Positions 22,001-33,636 of a stretch of 64,000 bases of DNA are shown one piece after another; position 1 is the stretch's first letter, and the number at the start of each line of letters is the position of its first letter. The stretch comes from Scolanthus callimorphus (taxonomy: Eukaryota > Cnidaria > Anthozoa > Actiniaria > Edwardsiidae): assembly GCA_033964015.1 (NCBI GenBank), contig CM066919.1, positions 6,697,831 through 6,761,830 of the forward strand. The letters are read 5' to 3'. A program made the translations under genes and the position numbers. The notes under the pieces were generated by a model. It saw only the letters and a list, made by a program, of their open reading frames with translations. It had not been told where the DNA came from and ran no database searches.

Positions 22001-22139
22001 CCCCATACTTACGCAATCAAAATAAGAAAATAATTAAACACCATCTTCAGGTTATGCTCAAGAAACTCCTACAAACGGAGGATGATTATCTTGGTGTGGC
22101 AGAAATAATTGCGGTATTGCCTCAATATAGTTCTGAATA
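19021..22139 (+). pseudogene. Broken LINE pol: endonuclease and reverse transcriptase
   Basis: Endonuclease-like sequence (TETRITKSNQDN, PLSVGGVAFYLRED, VLYRQHNNP, FICADTNIN) lies at about 19033-19525 in shifting frames. A linker follows (19529-20119), then reverse transcriptase: NNYRPISLLS, QYGFREKHSTEHAI, a frame break near 20680, SKAFDTVDHNIL, GVPQGSVLGPLLF and the catalytic FADDTN (about 20940-20960). After the MITE insertion the C-terminal region resumes (RDVHNYNTRSASSGDYY, about 21880-21935, and GIIIWNSLPP) and ends near 22139. At least four frame breaks are visible. The polymerase motif FADD suggests CR1 or a near relative; the clade is inferred. Confidence 0.85.
21544..21825. mobile_element. 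Palindromic MITE cluster inside the LINE
   Basis: TTAGTATAAACCAACT (21544-21559) and its reverse complement (21714-21729) bound one unit. ACAATTAGACCTC (21730-21742) and GAGGTCTAATTGT (about 21810-21822) bound an adjacent one, with internal ATGTGCTATGAT palindromy. The LINE coding homology stops before and resumes after this stretch, so it is an insertion. A short TTA at the edges could be the target duplication. Confidence 0.7.
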
Positions 22140-22420
22140 AGCCGTGCTCCTATATATTTATCTATTTACCTATTTACTTGCTTTTCTACTTAAGTTATAA
22201 CTACATACTCTTTTCCTTTTCTCTTTTTTTCTGATTATAGCCAAGCAGCTTTTCAAGTTATTTGTGTAATAATTATTATTTATTTATACATTTTTCTATT
22301 TTTCTATTTATGATGAAAGCTACCCGCCTCGATTAGCTCTGCTATTTTGCGGGTCAGCTTAAAAATGTTGTAAATATTATACAAATCAAAATAAAATGTT
22401 GTTGTTGTTGTTGTTGTACT

Positions 22421-23360
22421 TTTATCGTTGGAGTCTGTGACCCCTTTGGTTGAGATTTGAAAAAAATATTTTTTGCAACCTTCGAGTGATCTCTTAGGAG
22501 GCTCATAGCAGTTTTTCATGTCCTCGCCCCCTGAAGTTCAATGGTCTGTATCTCATACGGAAATGCACAGAACAGAAAGCCAGTTTACAAGTAAACATGC
22601 TGTGGGTTGTTCTTTGTGTCAACATATGCTTTGTTTACATTGATGCTTCCATGGCAACGTAATGGTGTCCCTTCCAACGGTGTAGACGAAATGACACTTA
22701 TGTTGCTTATGTCCCCTTAAACTTTTAAGAAAACATGAACTCATATGTCTCACCATTACATACGTGACCATTCATTGTATATCCTGTTGAACATTCACAT
22801 TGATAGGATCCTTGAGTGTTAACACAATTCGCCGAGGCATCACATTCGTGCGTCTGATCCGCACACTCATCATTATCTGTAGTGAAAAAAGAGACATGTT
22901 GTTTTAAGGTGACTCATGCCTAAGACAAACTCTACAAAGTTGAACTGATGAACCGAAAAGGGAACTCTACGAAAAAAAAGGACATTATATACCATAGTTT
23001 AGCCCAGGATATCTATACTATTATCATTTGGTTGTGTGCGCAAACGTTTCTGATTGGCTAAATCGTCCGCTCTCACTCCGCTTGGCCCTGTAGCTGTGCC
23101 GGCAAACGAAGTTCACAATGCTGATGAGACGGTGGAAATCTCGACAGTGGGCGTGTTTTAGTTGGAAAAGATTCACCCTGGGTTAAAGTTCTAATTAAAG
23201 CGGTTTCTTAAACAAAACTGCCATCGCCGCCATTTTGATATATCCCACAGAACCTAAAGAATAACTCAGTTCGCAAAGCCGAAAGCACAATAGTCATCCA
23301 AACCTAAATGGTTCTTTCACAGATTGCTTGCAGGAATGTGCAGGGATAATTCTTATTCGA
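22421..23360 (-). repeat. EGF-exon duplication unit, copy 1
   Basis: This segment starts CTTTTATCGTTGGAGTCTGTG and contains an EGF exon with flanking introns. It is repeated at 27280-28020 (with exon), 28020-28402 (truncated before the exon) and 40005-40202 plus 48515-48590 (split). Downstream sequence 23110-23360 is also duplicated at about 26400-26700. These look like old tandem duplications in an intron-rich host gene. Confidence 0.8.
22754..22876 (-). CDS. Host exon encoding a calcium-binding EGF domain (a)
   Basis: On the minus strand the exon is 123 nt, preceded by …CACTACAG and followed by GTGAGACATA, both good splice sites. It is phase 1-1: the last base of the upstream exon plus AT gives Asp. 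It encodes a complete calcium-binding EGF module with DNDEC at the start, six cysteines, and CVNTQGSYQCEC near the middle (the Asn/aromatic consensus of calcium-binding EGFs). Such modules occur in fibrillins, matrilins and many cnidarian secreted or membrane proteins. The symmetrical phase is typical of exon shuffling. The rest of the gene is not resolved, so no name is given. Confidence 0.85.
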
Positions 23361-24277
23361 AAGTTTTAAGGTGGATCGACCCAGTAATTTTGCACCCATG
23401 CCAACCAATTTTAAACCTCTCATAAAAAACACGTTCAATTCTATCGCGCAGCTAATATAAGACACATACTAACAATAGACTGAAATATATGTCAGTGCAA
23501 AAGTTGGGGAGATCGGAGTTAGTATCACGTGACAATCGGGACACGCCTATTTTTAGTCTCACCCCATTTTCGGGCTGTACTGCCTTTTTTTCGATAAATG
23601 CTCTACGGAACCTCGAGATTGACTGATTGCCTACGTGTAACCGAAGTTTGACTAAATTCTACAAGCCCGATCTGAAGATATTTTGGGATTTATAAATCAG
23701 GGCTATAATTTATGTAAAATCCAGTGTTATGAATTCACATGGCAGAGTTTGGTACTTCATGGTTATAAGTTGAGGGTTTTTTATAGCTCATTCTATTTGT
23801 GTATGTTTAAGGAAGTTCATGCCTTTTATCAGAATTAAATATTTCTTTGCGATTTCGAAAAGGATACAAATGTAAGTATCAACATAATGGCCCTACGCAA
23901 CAGCTTACTGCGAAATTTGGGTCTACTTTCACGAAATTTGGACTGATTTGAAAAGTCGTAGGTTTTTTCACTTCAAATTTTTGGATGAATGTGATTGATC
24001 AATGTAAAGTTTGTCTCCAAAATTTCATATTAATTGAAATTCTCTATGGTTATCAACCGTGGACACAAAGATCGATAATATTGGATGGATGTGACTGCTC
24101 TCCGAATCGTCCCCGACATATGGTAATTAAATAAATAACAAAAGACCGAAAAACCTAAGAAAATTATCATACATCGGAGACCAGCCAAGCAAGGACAAGC
24201 CCACGTGCGCTCCATTGGACTTCGATTTTGTGCCGAACGGGGAACAATAGCAAATCCCAGAGTAGAAACTACAGAAA

Positions 24278-25307
24278 TCCATCCAATATTTTTTTTTTAT
24301 ATTTAAACATTTTTTTGGTATAGTCTATATAAATTTTTTACCCCCTTCACCCTAGTACAACCCCCCCCCCCCTTTACATCACAGACGAGAAAAAAAAAGT
24401 GCTTGTTTGTTAGATTGCACTTGACATTTTGCGTGGTGCGCAGAGCAGACAGGGGATCCCCCTTCCTTTTTTAATTGAACAAGGGTCTTAACGGGCCCCA
24501 TTTTTTATCGTGAAGACCTATTTTATTTCGAATTCTCGCGGCTGTTTCTTCTATTTAACAAGTTCGTTTAAGTAACGCAATAAAACCATCGAAGGATGGG
24601 TGTCTTGTTTTTTGTTTGCAAAGGTGTTAGAAGGTGTCCAGGATAATAAAGTTAACCAGAATATAATGCTCGTGGTCCTCCTGATCAAATAAACCAAGAG
24701 TGATCGTTTGCAGCGACAAAATCAAATTAAACTTTAAATGTGTTTTAAGAAACCTTTGTACCTCCTTCCACAAAGACTGAATTTTAGGGCAATAGTATAA
24801 AAAGTGCTCAGGGGTCTCAATGTCATTGTTGCAGAAAGAACACATTGGTGAATCAATAATTCTAAACTTAAAAGCTTCTCGTTTGTGTAAAAAATTCTAT
24901 GGAGTATTTTGAATTGGAATTCCCTGAGTTTTGTATCTAACGTTGTTAAGAAAGGGAGGGTAAAAATGTGTTCCCATGGTAGATCCTCTCCCTTATTGAA
25001 TAATTCATTATACCTAATAATTGCTGTTGGTTTTTCGGCCTTTTCATCGATGAGGAAATTATAAATAGATTTTGATTTTAAATTCAGGACATCATACCTA
25101 ACATTGTCTTGACAATATGTGAATACATTTATCATTAGCGGGATCGTGGTGGCAATTATCTCACTTTTTCTAGAAATTAAAGTTGTTTTCCACTTGGTTG
25201 GAATGCTATTGTATATGCTAAAAAGGGAGAAGACATCTAGAGGTGATAGGTCAGGGGGGGGGGGGGCTGGGTTGCTAAATTTCAATCTCCCCGTCCATCC
25301 AATATTT
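24278..25307 (-). mobile_element. 5'-truncated LINE with zf-RVT-type C-terminus
   Basis: A 14-bp duplication TCCATCCAATATTT (24278-24291, 25294-25307) flanks the insert. On the minus strand it ends in a T-rich stretch on the plus strand, meaning a poly(A)-like tail. The insertion carries the C-terminal part of an L1/Tx1-like pol. Runs of C (24361-24373) and G (about 25254-25266) lie at its edges. Confidence 0.8.
24627..25285 (-). pseudogene. LINE pol C-terminal remnant (zf-RVT)
   Basis: Two overlapping frames (24734-25285 and 24627-24845) together show TLDTKLREFQFKILHRIFYTN and then CSFCNNDIETPEHFLYYCP. This is the zinc-binding tail after reverse transcriptase in L1/Tx1-type elements. A frame break separates them near 24830-24850. 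No catalytic region is present, so it is a dead fragment. Confidence 0.8.
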
Positions 25308-25617
25308 ACTGATCTTTGCCTTCCCAGTTGACTGCCTTAGAGGATTTCAATTAATATTAAACGTTGGAGACAAACTTTACATTGTTCCATTGGAGTCGTC
25401 CAAAAATTTGAAGCGAAAAAAACTACGATTTTTTAAATCAGACCAAATTTCGTGAAAGTAGGCGTTGTTGATACTAACATTTCTATATTTTTCGAAATCG
25501 CAAAATAATATTTAATTTTAATCAAAAGCATGAACTTCCTTGAATAATTACAAGTAGAATAAGCTATAAAAAAACCTCAATTTATAACCATGAAGTACCA
25601 AACTCTGACATATTTAT

Positions 25618-25910
25618 TCACTACACTGAATTTTACATCAAAACTAAAAACGTTTCTTTATAAGAAGGCCTATTGCTAATGTCATGCTATCATTTTTATT
25701 GCTTATTTTTAGCATTTTTAGTCTTGTGAAATGTAATGATTTGCTTATTCTTTTTATTATTTATCTATTATTTATGTCGATCACAGTTTTTAATTTTTCT
25801 TTTTTTTTAATTTTTAAAATTTTTAGTTCTTTCTTTTTAAAAATCATGTAAAGCGCCTAGAACAGCAATGTATAGGCGCTATATAAGCTATTTTATTATT
25901 ATTATTATTA
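25618..25910 (+). mobile_element. Retroelement 3' end with TTA tail
   Basis: Absent from the opposite arm. It begins with sequence that can be read as SKLKTFLYKKAY, a common LINE C-terminal ending. It continues with an AT-rich 3' region with GTAAAGCGCC…AGGCGCTATATAAGC and ends in a TTATTATTA tail (about 25890-25909). Confidence 0.65.
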
Positions 25911-26900
25911 CATAAATTATAGCCCTGATTTATAAATCCTAAAATATCTTCAGATCAGGCTTATAGAATTTAGTCAAACTTCGGTTACACGTAGGCAATC
26001 AGTCAATCTCTAAGGTACCATAGAGCATTTATCGAAAAAATGTCGGTACAGTCTGAAACTGGGGTGAGACAAAAAATAGGCGTAGCCCGATTGTCACGTG
26101 ATACAAGCTCCGATCTCCCCAACTTTTGTACTGACATATATTTCAGTCTATTGGTAGTATGTGTCTTATATTGGCTGCGCAATATAATTGAACGTGTTTT
26201 TATATGAGAGGTTCAAAATCGGTTGGCATGGGTGCAAAATTACTGGGTCGATCCACCTTAAGCTGAGAACATTTTTCATTCAGCCTGAACAAACGTACAC
26301 CGCTGCCTTGCTTTCCTGGGCTAAAAGCGAAATGCCACACATTTACACAAAGCAAAGCCGTGAATAACATTCTCTAATATAAATCCTGATGCTGTATCAC
26401 AAAACGCAGGACACAAGCCAGAAGAGAGGAGGAAATCTCTCAAGTGGGCGTGTTTTTGTTGGAAAAGATTCACCTTTAGCTAAGTTCTAATTCAAGCGAT
26501 TGTTTTAGCGAGGGACAAAGCCGTCATCACGGCCATGTTGAAATCTCCCACATAAACTAAAAGAAGAACTCAGTTCCCTTAGCCGAAAGGACCATAGACA
26601 TTCAAAACTAATTGGTTCTATTACAGATTACTTACATTGTGTGTATAGGGATAATTCTAATTCGAGAAAGATTTGAGCTAAGAAATTTCATTCAAGTTTG
26701 AACAAACTTACCAGTGGCACTTCCTTTGGAGCGCGCGCTAAGTCATGAATGATATTCTCTAAATATTCCTATGATAAACTAAGAAATTTCTTAGAACCAT
26801 TTTACTTATCCAGTTCCTTCTCTTCCCTTACCGATAAGCATACAAACAATTCTTAAGTCAAATGGCTTTTCTGTGAGAGCCGGACTCATTCACTAATGCC

Positions 26901-27101
26901 TAGTACATACGCCGCTCTTATCGTGAGCCGATCCAATTGCAAAATCTCGATCAAAAATATTGCTTGTCCATCTCTGGTCTGCCTGTTACCTAGGCTATTC
27001 TAAATCATACCGGTAATGTAGAATCCATTTAAATGCCCTGATTTTTGCGTGTTTCACGGCAACAGTTGGATTGGCTCATGATAAGAGCGGCGTATGTACT
27101 A
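26901..27101. mobile_element. MITE of Tc1/mariner type (TA target)
   Basis: Terminal inverted repeats of about 36 bp start TAGTACATACGCCGCTCTTA and end with its reverse complement. The outermost TA on each side fits a TA target duplication. About 200 bp, non-coding. Confidence 0.75.
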
Positions 27102-27279
27102 AGACACACTACACTGCGTCATTTTCTCCACCAAAATCAGGAAGACCATGGTGCAAAACAAACAAACAAAAAGGGAGGTCATTATTGATGTAAATCAGCA
27201 GTTCAAGGAAAGGGAGGGGAGGGGGGGGGGGGCTCAGGTTGAGTCCTTTATAGCGTCACGAAGTGACGGGCTGTTTTCT

Positions 27280-28402
27280 TGTAAGCTATAAAATGAGGTA
27301 TCACTTGAAATGATACGACCATTTTTTCGAGACATTATTCCATTTAAACCAAAAAGTACCCCGAAGGAGGCACATTTCCGATGTTTGTACCGTTTGACAA
27401 AAATGAAAATCAGATGGAACTAAAACTTTTATCGTTGGAGTCTGTGACCAAAACCCTTTGGTTGATATTTGAAAAAATATTTTTTGCAACCTTCGGGTGA
27501 TCTCTTAAGGAGGCTCTTAGCGGTTTTTGATGTCCTCACCCCCTGAACTTCGATGGTCTGTATCTCATACGGAAATGCACAGAACAGAAAGCCACTTAAC
27601 AAGTAAACATGCTGTAGGTTGTTCTTTGTTTCAACATATGTTTTGTTTACATTGATGCTTCCATGGCAACGTAATGGCGACCATTCCAACGGTGTAGATG
27701 AAATAAAACTTATGTTGCTTATGTCCCCTTGAATTTTTAAGAAAACATGAACTCATATGTCTTACCATTACATACGTGACCATTCATTGTATATCCTGCT
27801 GGACATTCACATCGATAGGATCCTGGAGTGTTAACACAATTCGCCGGGGCATGGCACCCGTGCGTCTGATCCGCACACTCATCATTATCTGTAGTGAGAA
27901 AGAAATGTTAAGGTGACTCATACCTAAGACAAACTTTACAAAGTTGAACTGATGAACCGGAAAAGGAACTCCACGAAAAAAAAAAAAAGAAATTATATAC
28001 CATAGTTTAGCCCAGGATATAAGCTTTAAAATGAAGTATCACTTCTAAAGATACGACCATGTTTCGAGAAATTATGCTATTTTAACCAAAAAGTACCCCG
28101 AAAGAAGGCACATATCCGATGTTTGTACCGTTTGACAAAAATGAAAATCAGATGGAACTAAAACTTTTATCGTTGGAGTCTGTGACCAAAACCCTTTTGG
28201 TTGAGATTTGAAAAAATATTTTTTGCAACCTTCGGGTGATCTGGAGGTTGATAGCAGTTTTTCATGTCCTCACCCCCTGAACTTCAATGGTCTGACGTAT
28301 CTCATGCGGAAATGCACAGAACGGAAAGCCCTTTACAAGTAAACATGCTTTATGGATTGTTTCTTTATGTCACCACATGTTATGGCGACCCTTCAACGAC
28401 CC
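27280..28402 (-). repeat. EGF-exon duplication unit, copies 2 and 3 in tandem
   Basis: Copy 2 (27280-28020) includes an intact EGF exon. Copy 3 starts again at about 28020 with a period near 745 bp and is cut off at about 28402 by the Gypsy element before its exon would occur. Confidence 0.8.
27766..27888 (-). CDS. Host exon encoding a calcium-binding EGF domain (b)
   Basis: 123-nt minus-strand exon, splice acceptor …CTCACTACAG and donor GTAAGACATA, phase 1-1 like the exon at 22754-22876. It keeps the same DNDEC calcium-binding start and all six cysteines, but differs at several residues ([23 protein letters not shown]). Both copies are open and conserve the domain core, which suggests both may be used. 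The gene is read from high to low coordinates, so this exon lies upstream of exon (a). Confidence 0.85.
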
Positions 28403-29520
28403 TTGAAGTTGGGATTGGAAGGAATTTAGCGTGCTATGCTACTGATCTGCACAAGAAAAGCCAGGAAATGCAGGTAAACTCGTTATTGTACTCGATGGGC
28501 GACTCAGCTGATGATGTGCTTACAACCTTCGTGTTCGCGAACGAAGCTGATAAGCTTAACTATGACAAAGTCAAAAAGAAATTCGATGAATACTTTACCG
28601 TCAGGCGTAATGTGATTTACGAACGAGCAAAATTCAATCAGCGTAAGCAAGAAGAAAGCGAAACGTCTGAGATGTTCATTACTTCGTTGTATTCTTGGTG
28701 TTCAGATGACGTCATCAAAATCCTAACTTTCAAACTATGGCCTCTGTGAAACTGTCCTTTTTAGACCAGTTACATTTCCCCAATAGGAGTATTCACACCA
28801 AATTTAATCGGATTCCCGTTTTTAGCTCCTGAGATATCGGTGCTGCAATTTCTGTCACGCAGTCCGATGGACTCCAACATGGCGGCGCAATACATTTTAC
28901 AATAAACAGTTTGCACATTTGTTCGCTCAAATCTCGATTGCAATATAAGATACCAGTCTTAAACGATATAGTTCTCCTTCAGAATATTGGCTTTTTGTTC
29001 GAAATAACTCGCTAAAAATCAAATGTCTTCGGAGGTGAACATCAAGAATTGTTTAGCTGAGTACTGTAATTATGGCGCATTGAAAGATGAAATGATAAGA
29101 GACAGAATCGTAGTTGGTGTGAAAGATGCGAAATCTAGCGAGAAAATGCAACTGGAATCGGAATTAACCCTAGATAAAGCCGTAAAAATGGTTCGCGAGA
29201 GTGAGAGTGTTAAGAAAGAACAAAGTACCATAATAACTGACATAGCTAACCCAGCTAACTTTGATGCTTTTAAACCTCCCGCCAGAAATGAGAAACCACA
29301 GCAGCGTAAGAATAATTTCCATAATAAAGGAAAAGCTGTAAGCCAATCTACGAAGCAGAATTCTTGTCAGCGATGTGGAGGTCCACCACACCAAAAGATT
29401 GTAAAGCAGCGCAAGTAGTTTGTCATAATTGCTCTCTAAAAGGTCATTATGCTAGAGTTTGCAAGAATTCTGAGCGAGTTGGTGAAGTCAGTACAGAAGA
29501 TGTAGGCACCGATAGAGAGT
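28403..29520 (+). pseudogene. Gypsy gag remnant
   Basis: Capsid-like sequence (SQEMQVNSLLYSMGDSADD, KKFDEYFTVRRNVIYERAKF, EMFITSLY) stops at the insertion and resumes as LAEYCNYGALKDEMIRDRIV. The nucleocapsid has a zinc knuckle CQRCGGPPHQ, then a frame break at about 29395, and a second knuckle CHNCSLKGHYARVC. The start is missing. Confidence 0.8.
28693..29048. mobile_element. MITE-like insertion in gag
   Basis: About 350 bp interrupts gag homology. Its ends CTTGGTGTTCA and TGAACATCAAG are imperfect inverted repeats. No coding potential. Confidence 0.6.
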
Positions 29521-31828
29521 GGTGAAAATTCAGAGCAATGGAAAGCGAATGTTGCAGTCAATTGGCATTCACTTAAATTCAAACCAGATAGTGGTGCGGA
29601 CGTGTGTGTGATTTCAGAAGATGATTTTTACAAACTAAATTATCCAATAACAGTCCAAAAGCCCGACAAGAAGTTATTTGGTCCATGCAAGACACCATTG
29701 AGATGCATAGCCAAATTTTCTGCAACCCTTGAAAGCAATGGGAAGTCATGTCAAGAAGACATTTATGTTGTTTCTGGTTTAGAACAACCCCTCTTAGGAA
29801 GGCAGGCATGTCATAAACTTGGAACTATTTCAAGAATAAACCTTGTTGAGACCAAAGGGATGAATTTTTAGAGAAATTTCCCAAGCTGTTTACTGGACTA
29901 GGTTGTATTGAGGGAGACTATGATATCAAAGTAGATGAGAAAGTAGACCAACCAACCAAGTGGTGCTCCCCGATTGTAGTTGTGCGAATATGTGCGAATG
30001 TGAGAATATGTGGGGATTTTGTTCAGTTAAACCAAGCTGTTCAAAGGGAAGTTCACCCTATGCCAACCACTGTGGAAACGCTCGCAAGCTATCAGGCGCA
30101 AAGATTGTAACCAAACTTGATGCAAATTCAGGATTTTGGTAGAGAAAGCTGAGTGAGAATTCAAAATTACTTACTACATTCATTAGTCCATGGGGCAGAT
30201 TTTGTTATCGGAGGCTCCCTTTTAGAATTTCTTCTGCTCCTAAACATTTCCCAAAAGTGATGCTGAGAGTGTTAAATGGCCTACGAGGTCAAGTGTGTCA
30301 AGTTGATGACAACCTAGTTTTTGGTGCTACCCAGAGCGAGCATGATGAGAGATTAATGGCAGTCCTATAGAGGCTAGAGAGAGCCAATATAACACTTAAC
30401 CCAGAGAAGTGTGTGTTTTCCCAAGAGCGAGTCCAGTTCCTAGGCCATATTATTGGCAAGTAATGGATACAGATAGATCCGCAAAAGGTAGAAGCTATCA
30501 GAGAGTTAAAAGAGCCAAGTGACGTAGGCGAATTGAGAAGATTTCTTGGTAATGGTAAACCATCTAGGCAAATATGTTGTCAATCTCGCAGACAAAACCA
30601 AGCCACTGCGTGATTTTGCTGAATAAAGATAGTGCATGGTTATGGGGAGAAGCCCATCAGCAAGCTTTCAGCGATATCAAGCATGCACTCAGCACAGCGC
30701 CAACCCTAGCAATATACGATCCTGCAAAGGAAACCAAAGTTTCAGCAGATGCATCCTCCTATGGACTAGGCGCAGCATTGATACAAGCAGATGAAGACAG
30801 AAACTGGAAGCCCGTAGCTTACATATCCCGAGCTTTGACAGATATAGAACAGCGCTATGCTCAAGTAGAGAAGGAAGCATTGGCGACTACATGGGCTTGT
30901 GAAAGATTTTCAGATTACCTCATCGGTAAGACATTTCTCATAGAAACTGACCATAAACCGCTTGTTTCTCTTTTAGGGTCTAAGAACCTAAATGAGATGC
31001 CACCCATGATTCAGCGCCTGCGAATGAGGCTATTGACATTTAAGTATACCATCTCACATGTGCCAGGTAAGGAGCTTGTCGTTGCCGACACATTGTCGAG
31101 AGCACCTCATGACACATCAGAGCACAAAGGCTTACAAGATGAAGAGATTGAGCTTTATGTTGATAGTGTCTTGAGTGAACTCCCAGCTAGTGACAAAAGG
31201 CTGGATGAAATTCGAGAGCGCCAGAGGGAAGACGATATTTGTAGACAACTTGCAGTTTACTGTAAGGAAGGATGGCCAGATAAGAGACATTTCCCTGGTG
31301 TGCTTAGAGCATACTGGATGGAAAGGGGGAAATCATCTTAGTTCGTGGTCTTTTGATGAAAGGTCCCAGGCTTATTATCCCAGCAAGTATGAGGCTAGAT
31401 ATGCTTGACCTGATCAATAAAGGGCATCAGGGCATTAACACGTGCTAGAGCATCTGTCTGGTGGCCCGGAGTCAGTAAACAAATTGAAGACCTAGTACAC
31501 GGTTGCAGACAGTGCGCCGAACACAGAAACCCAAGACCAGAACCTCTAATACCATCAGTAGTACCTGAAAGGCCATGGCAGATAATTGGGATAGACTTGT
31601 TTTATTTGAAAGGTCGTACATACCTAATTGTCTTTGATTATTTCAGTAGATACATTGAAGTATCATATTTGTCTAACTCACAGTCCTCTCCAGAAACCAT
31701 CAGAGCACTGAAGTCCATATTTGCAAGACATGGTATTCCACAGATCATTTGTTCAGGTGAAGGTCCTCATTACAAGCCACATGAGTTTGAGAAGTTTGCA
31801 AAGGACTGGGATTTGACTGGATTCCTAG
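29521..31828 (+). pseudogene. Gypsy pol remnant: protease, reverse transcriptase, RNase H, integrase
   Basis: Protease (FKPDSGADVCVIS, about 29580); reverse transcriptase with KIVTKLDANSGFW and the active-site region read as QVDDNLVFG (about 30300); RNase H (VSADASSYGLGAAL; ETDHKPLVSLLG); and chromodomain-less integrase with IIGIDLFYLKG. Several stops and frame breaks occur between 29870 and 30570. In the integrase the second catalytic Asp motif reads SGEG instead of SDNG (about 31753-31764), so the enzyme would be dead even without the truncation. Confidence 0.85.
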
Positions 31829-32045
31829 TAGTTTTTCATCTTCTCTACATACCTGCACGACCGCTGAAAATTTCATTCAAGATGGCGGACGATTAGTCGC
31901 GTGACATCGTTACCATGGCAACAACAACTTAATTGATATCAGAATTCTAAAACCTGAGCCAAGTGTGAAAGATTTTCGTTGAAAAATAACGAAGTTACCA
32001 AAAATCACCTCGTTTAGGAACCATGTCTTAATGCCACTGAGATGG
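31829..32045 (-). mobile_element. Fragment of the CAGGGTCC-family element
   Basis: CATCTTCTCTACATACCTGC to CTTAATGCCACTGAG is a diverged match to 2628-2860. It includes AAGATGGCGGACG and GACATCGTTACCATGGCAAC. Both ends are missing. Confidence 0.7.
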
Positions 32046-32189
32046 ACGGATCCCATTAAATGAAATGGTCTAAATCTCAAGCTTTCATTCACGGAAAATG
32101 TAGTTTTATTTGTGAAACAACGCCAAACATGGCGGACAGCGTCTCCCCACTAAAGAAAATGCTTGAATTGCAGCTTCTCTCCTCGTATC

Positions 32190-33520
32190 GATTTAAAAAA
32201 ACTAACACCAGCTAGCAACCCTGTGAGTGATATGTATCACATCCACGGTGGTAGTTAGCTCGACAGGAGCCACGCCCTAAAATATTATGATATAGACTAG
32301 ATTTCCTGGGGAAAAAAATTCTGACAATGATCTGTTTTTTTTACAGAAGGTGCCTCTTGGGAAAAAAAGAGCAGCGCCATTATGTTAGGAAGACAAAGAG
32401 TCGGTTAACATTCACCACATACTTTAATCATGGCGCCCGAACCGTGAAAAAAGGTCTTTGGTCATGTGAACGCTGTCCACGAGGAGGATACAATGTTAAG
32501 GGTGCTCGATGCTTCCACTCAAGGTGGAAACAATTATAACAATTATAACCTAGCCATATGACACTATGGCGCGGATAATTTTTCCCAGCAACTTTTTAAA
32601 CGCAGTTTTACTTAACAGAAACACAAGCAAACACCAAAATAAGAAAACAATATTTTGAAATCACGGGTCGCGATCCAGCGATTCAGGCTGTCATTCCAGT
32701 TGTTCTTACTGTCCACTTACCTCCTTCTCCACCACCGCAAAAATTACAGCTCTTTCGGCAATTCGTTTCCATATATTGCAAATAATTAGAATTTTCGCAG
32801 GAGCCTTTTGCAGCTAAATAATTGCAGTGCGTGACCGTGTATTCGTCGATGCATTCTACAAAAAAGGGAAAGGTTTTAATGATCTTCTAGTTGATTACCC
32901 GTAGGGGCTAATAAGTAGGGGTGTTCCTCTGATACATATTCTTCATAAGGCGTTTTGACAGACCTAGTTATTTTTAGATTGGTATTACTCTTGTTTCTAT
33001 GCCGCTGCGGTCCCGTTTATTTAGGATAACAATAGCAGAGAACAACAAAAAACCAGTGCTTGCACGTGCATATCTCGCCAATGACAGGCGTCTGATACAA
33101 CGAATTTGATTGGCTAGTAAAACAAAAGCTTTACAATTTTATAGCGGTAAAACCGTTCTTAAAATAACTAGGTCTGTCAAAATGCCTTATCAATAGGGCA
33201 ATACTAGAAAAGGACGCCCCTATTTATGAGACCCTGTTACCCGTGAATCAATTCACTAAGTCTTTGAAGGGCGTTAGAGTGGATGGCAAAGCAAATTGTT
33301 AAATATTTTTTGTCAAGGCAAGAAAAGCCTTTGTAGGCAACGTTTCTGGTGTAGGTGGCTTTTTTTTCTTTGCCGCACCCACTTGAAAATATAACCACTG
33401 CTTTTTTTTGTTCAAGGAAAACTACGTTGTGATGTTTGAGCGCACAAAGACATGATTCAACTTTCACAATACGGCTCGGGTGTATTTAAGAAAGCTTTTT
33501 AAAAAGAAGGTGAGTTTAAG
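32190..33520 (-). repeat. ShKT-exon segmental duplication, copy 1
   Basis: This matches about 38585-39840 over intron and exon sequence, sharing AACACCAGCTAGCAACCCTG at the left, the exon in the middle and GTTAAATATTTTTTGTCAA to the right. The two copies differ by small indels and one extra exon in copy 2. Confidence 0.8.
32721..32855 (-). CDS. Host exon encoding a ShK-like (ShKT) domain (a)
   Basis: 135-nt exon on the minus strand, acceptor …TTTTTTGTAG and donor GTAAGTGGAC, phase 1-1. It encodes one ShKT (SXC) module with six cysteines: ECIDEYTVTHC, GSC, TNCRKSC and NFC, followed by a Gly-rich linker GGGEG. ShKT modules occur in cnidarian secreted proteins, often next to EGF, astacin or peroxidase domains, and act as protein-interaction or channel-binding modules. 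Because it sits in a multi-exon gene with EGF exons of matching phase, a structural or enzyme-associated role is more likely than a free toxin. That is an inference. Confidence 0.85.
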
Positions 33521-33528
33521 TAATATTT

Positions 33529-33636
33529 AAAAGCCGACTGTGAGGACTTGACGGGATTTCAAAGTCCGCGCAATTAGTTCCAGTCGGAGGCGAAGCCGAG
33601 GAAATCCCGTCAAGTCCGAATAGGAGGCTTTTGAAT
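33529..33636. repeat. Hairpin at the left edge of the insertion
   Basis: AAAAGCC…GGACTTGACGGGATTTC is mirrored by GAAATCCCGTCAAGTCC…GGCTTTT. About 108 bp. It may be an independent MITE. Confidence 0.7.

Larger units (their letters stand above)
19017..22418 (+). mobile_element. LINE (CR1-like), main part with 3' end
   Basis: This is the continuation of the LINE begun at 1-84. It carries endonuclease and reverse transcriptase remnants in several frames and ends in a TTG microsatellite tail (about 22397-22418). A palindromic MITE cluster interrupts it at about 21544-21825. It is flanked downstream by the EGF-exon repeat unit. Damage is heavy, so the copy is inactive. Confidence 0.85.
23366..26261. 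mobile_element. Second TTAA element with arms of about 690 bp
   Basis: TTAA-GGTGGATCGACCCAGT at 23366 and its reverse complement ending in TTAA at 26258-26261. The arms (about 23370-24060 and 25320-26257) are inverted copies. The right arm has a retroelement 3' end inserted (about 25618-25910) and the centre holds a LINE fragment (24292-25293). No transposase. The terminal sequence is unrelated to the 85-19016 element although both use TTAA. Confidence 0.85.
28403..31828 (+). mobile_element. Decayed Gypsy LTR retrotransposon, both ends missing
   Basis: Gag, protease, reverse transcriptase, RNase H and integrase homology in the plus orientation, without LTRs. It starts inside gag at the junction with the EGF repeat unit (about 28402) and stops inside the integrase at about 31828, where a fragment of the CAGGGTCC family begins. 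A MITE-like insertion lies in gag (about 28694-29047). Confidence 0.85.
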
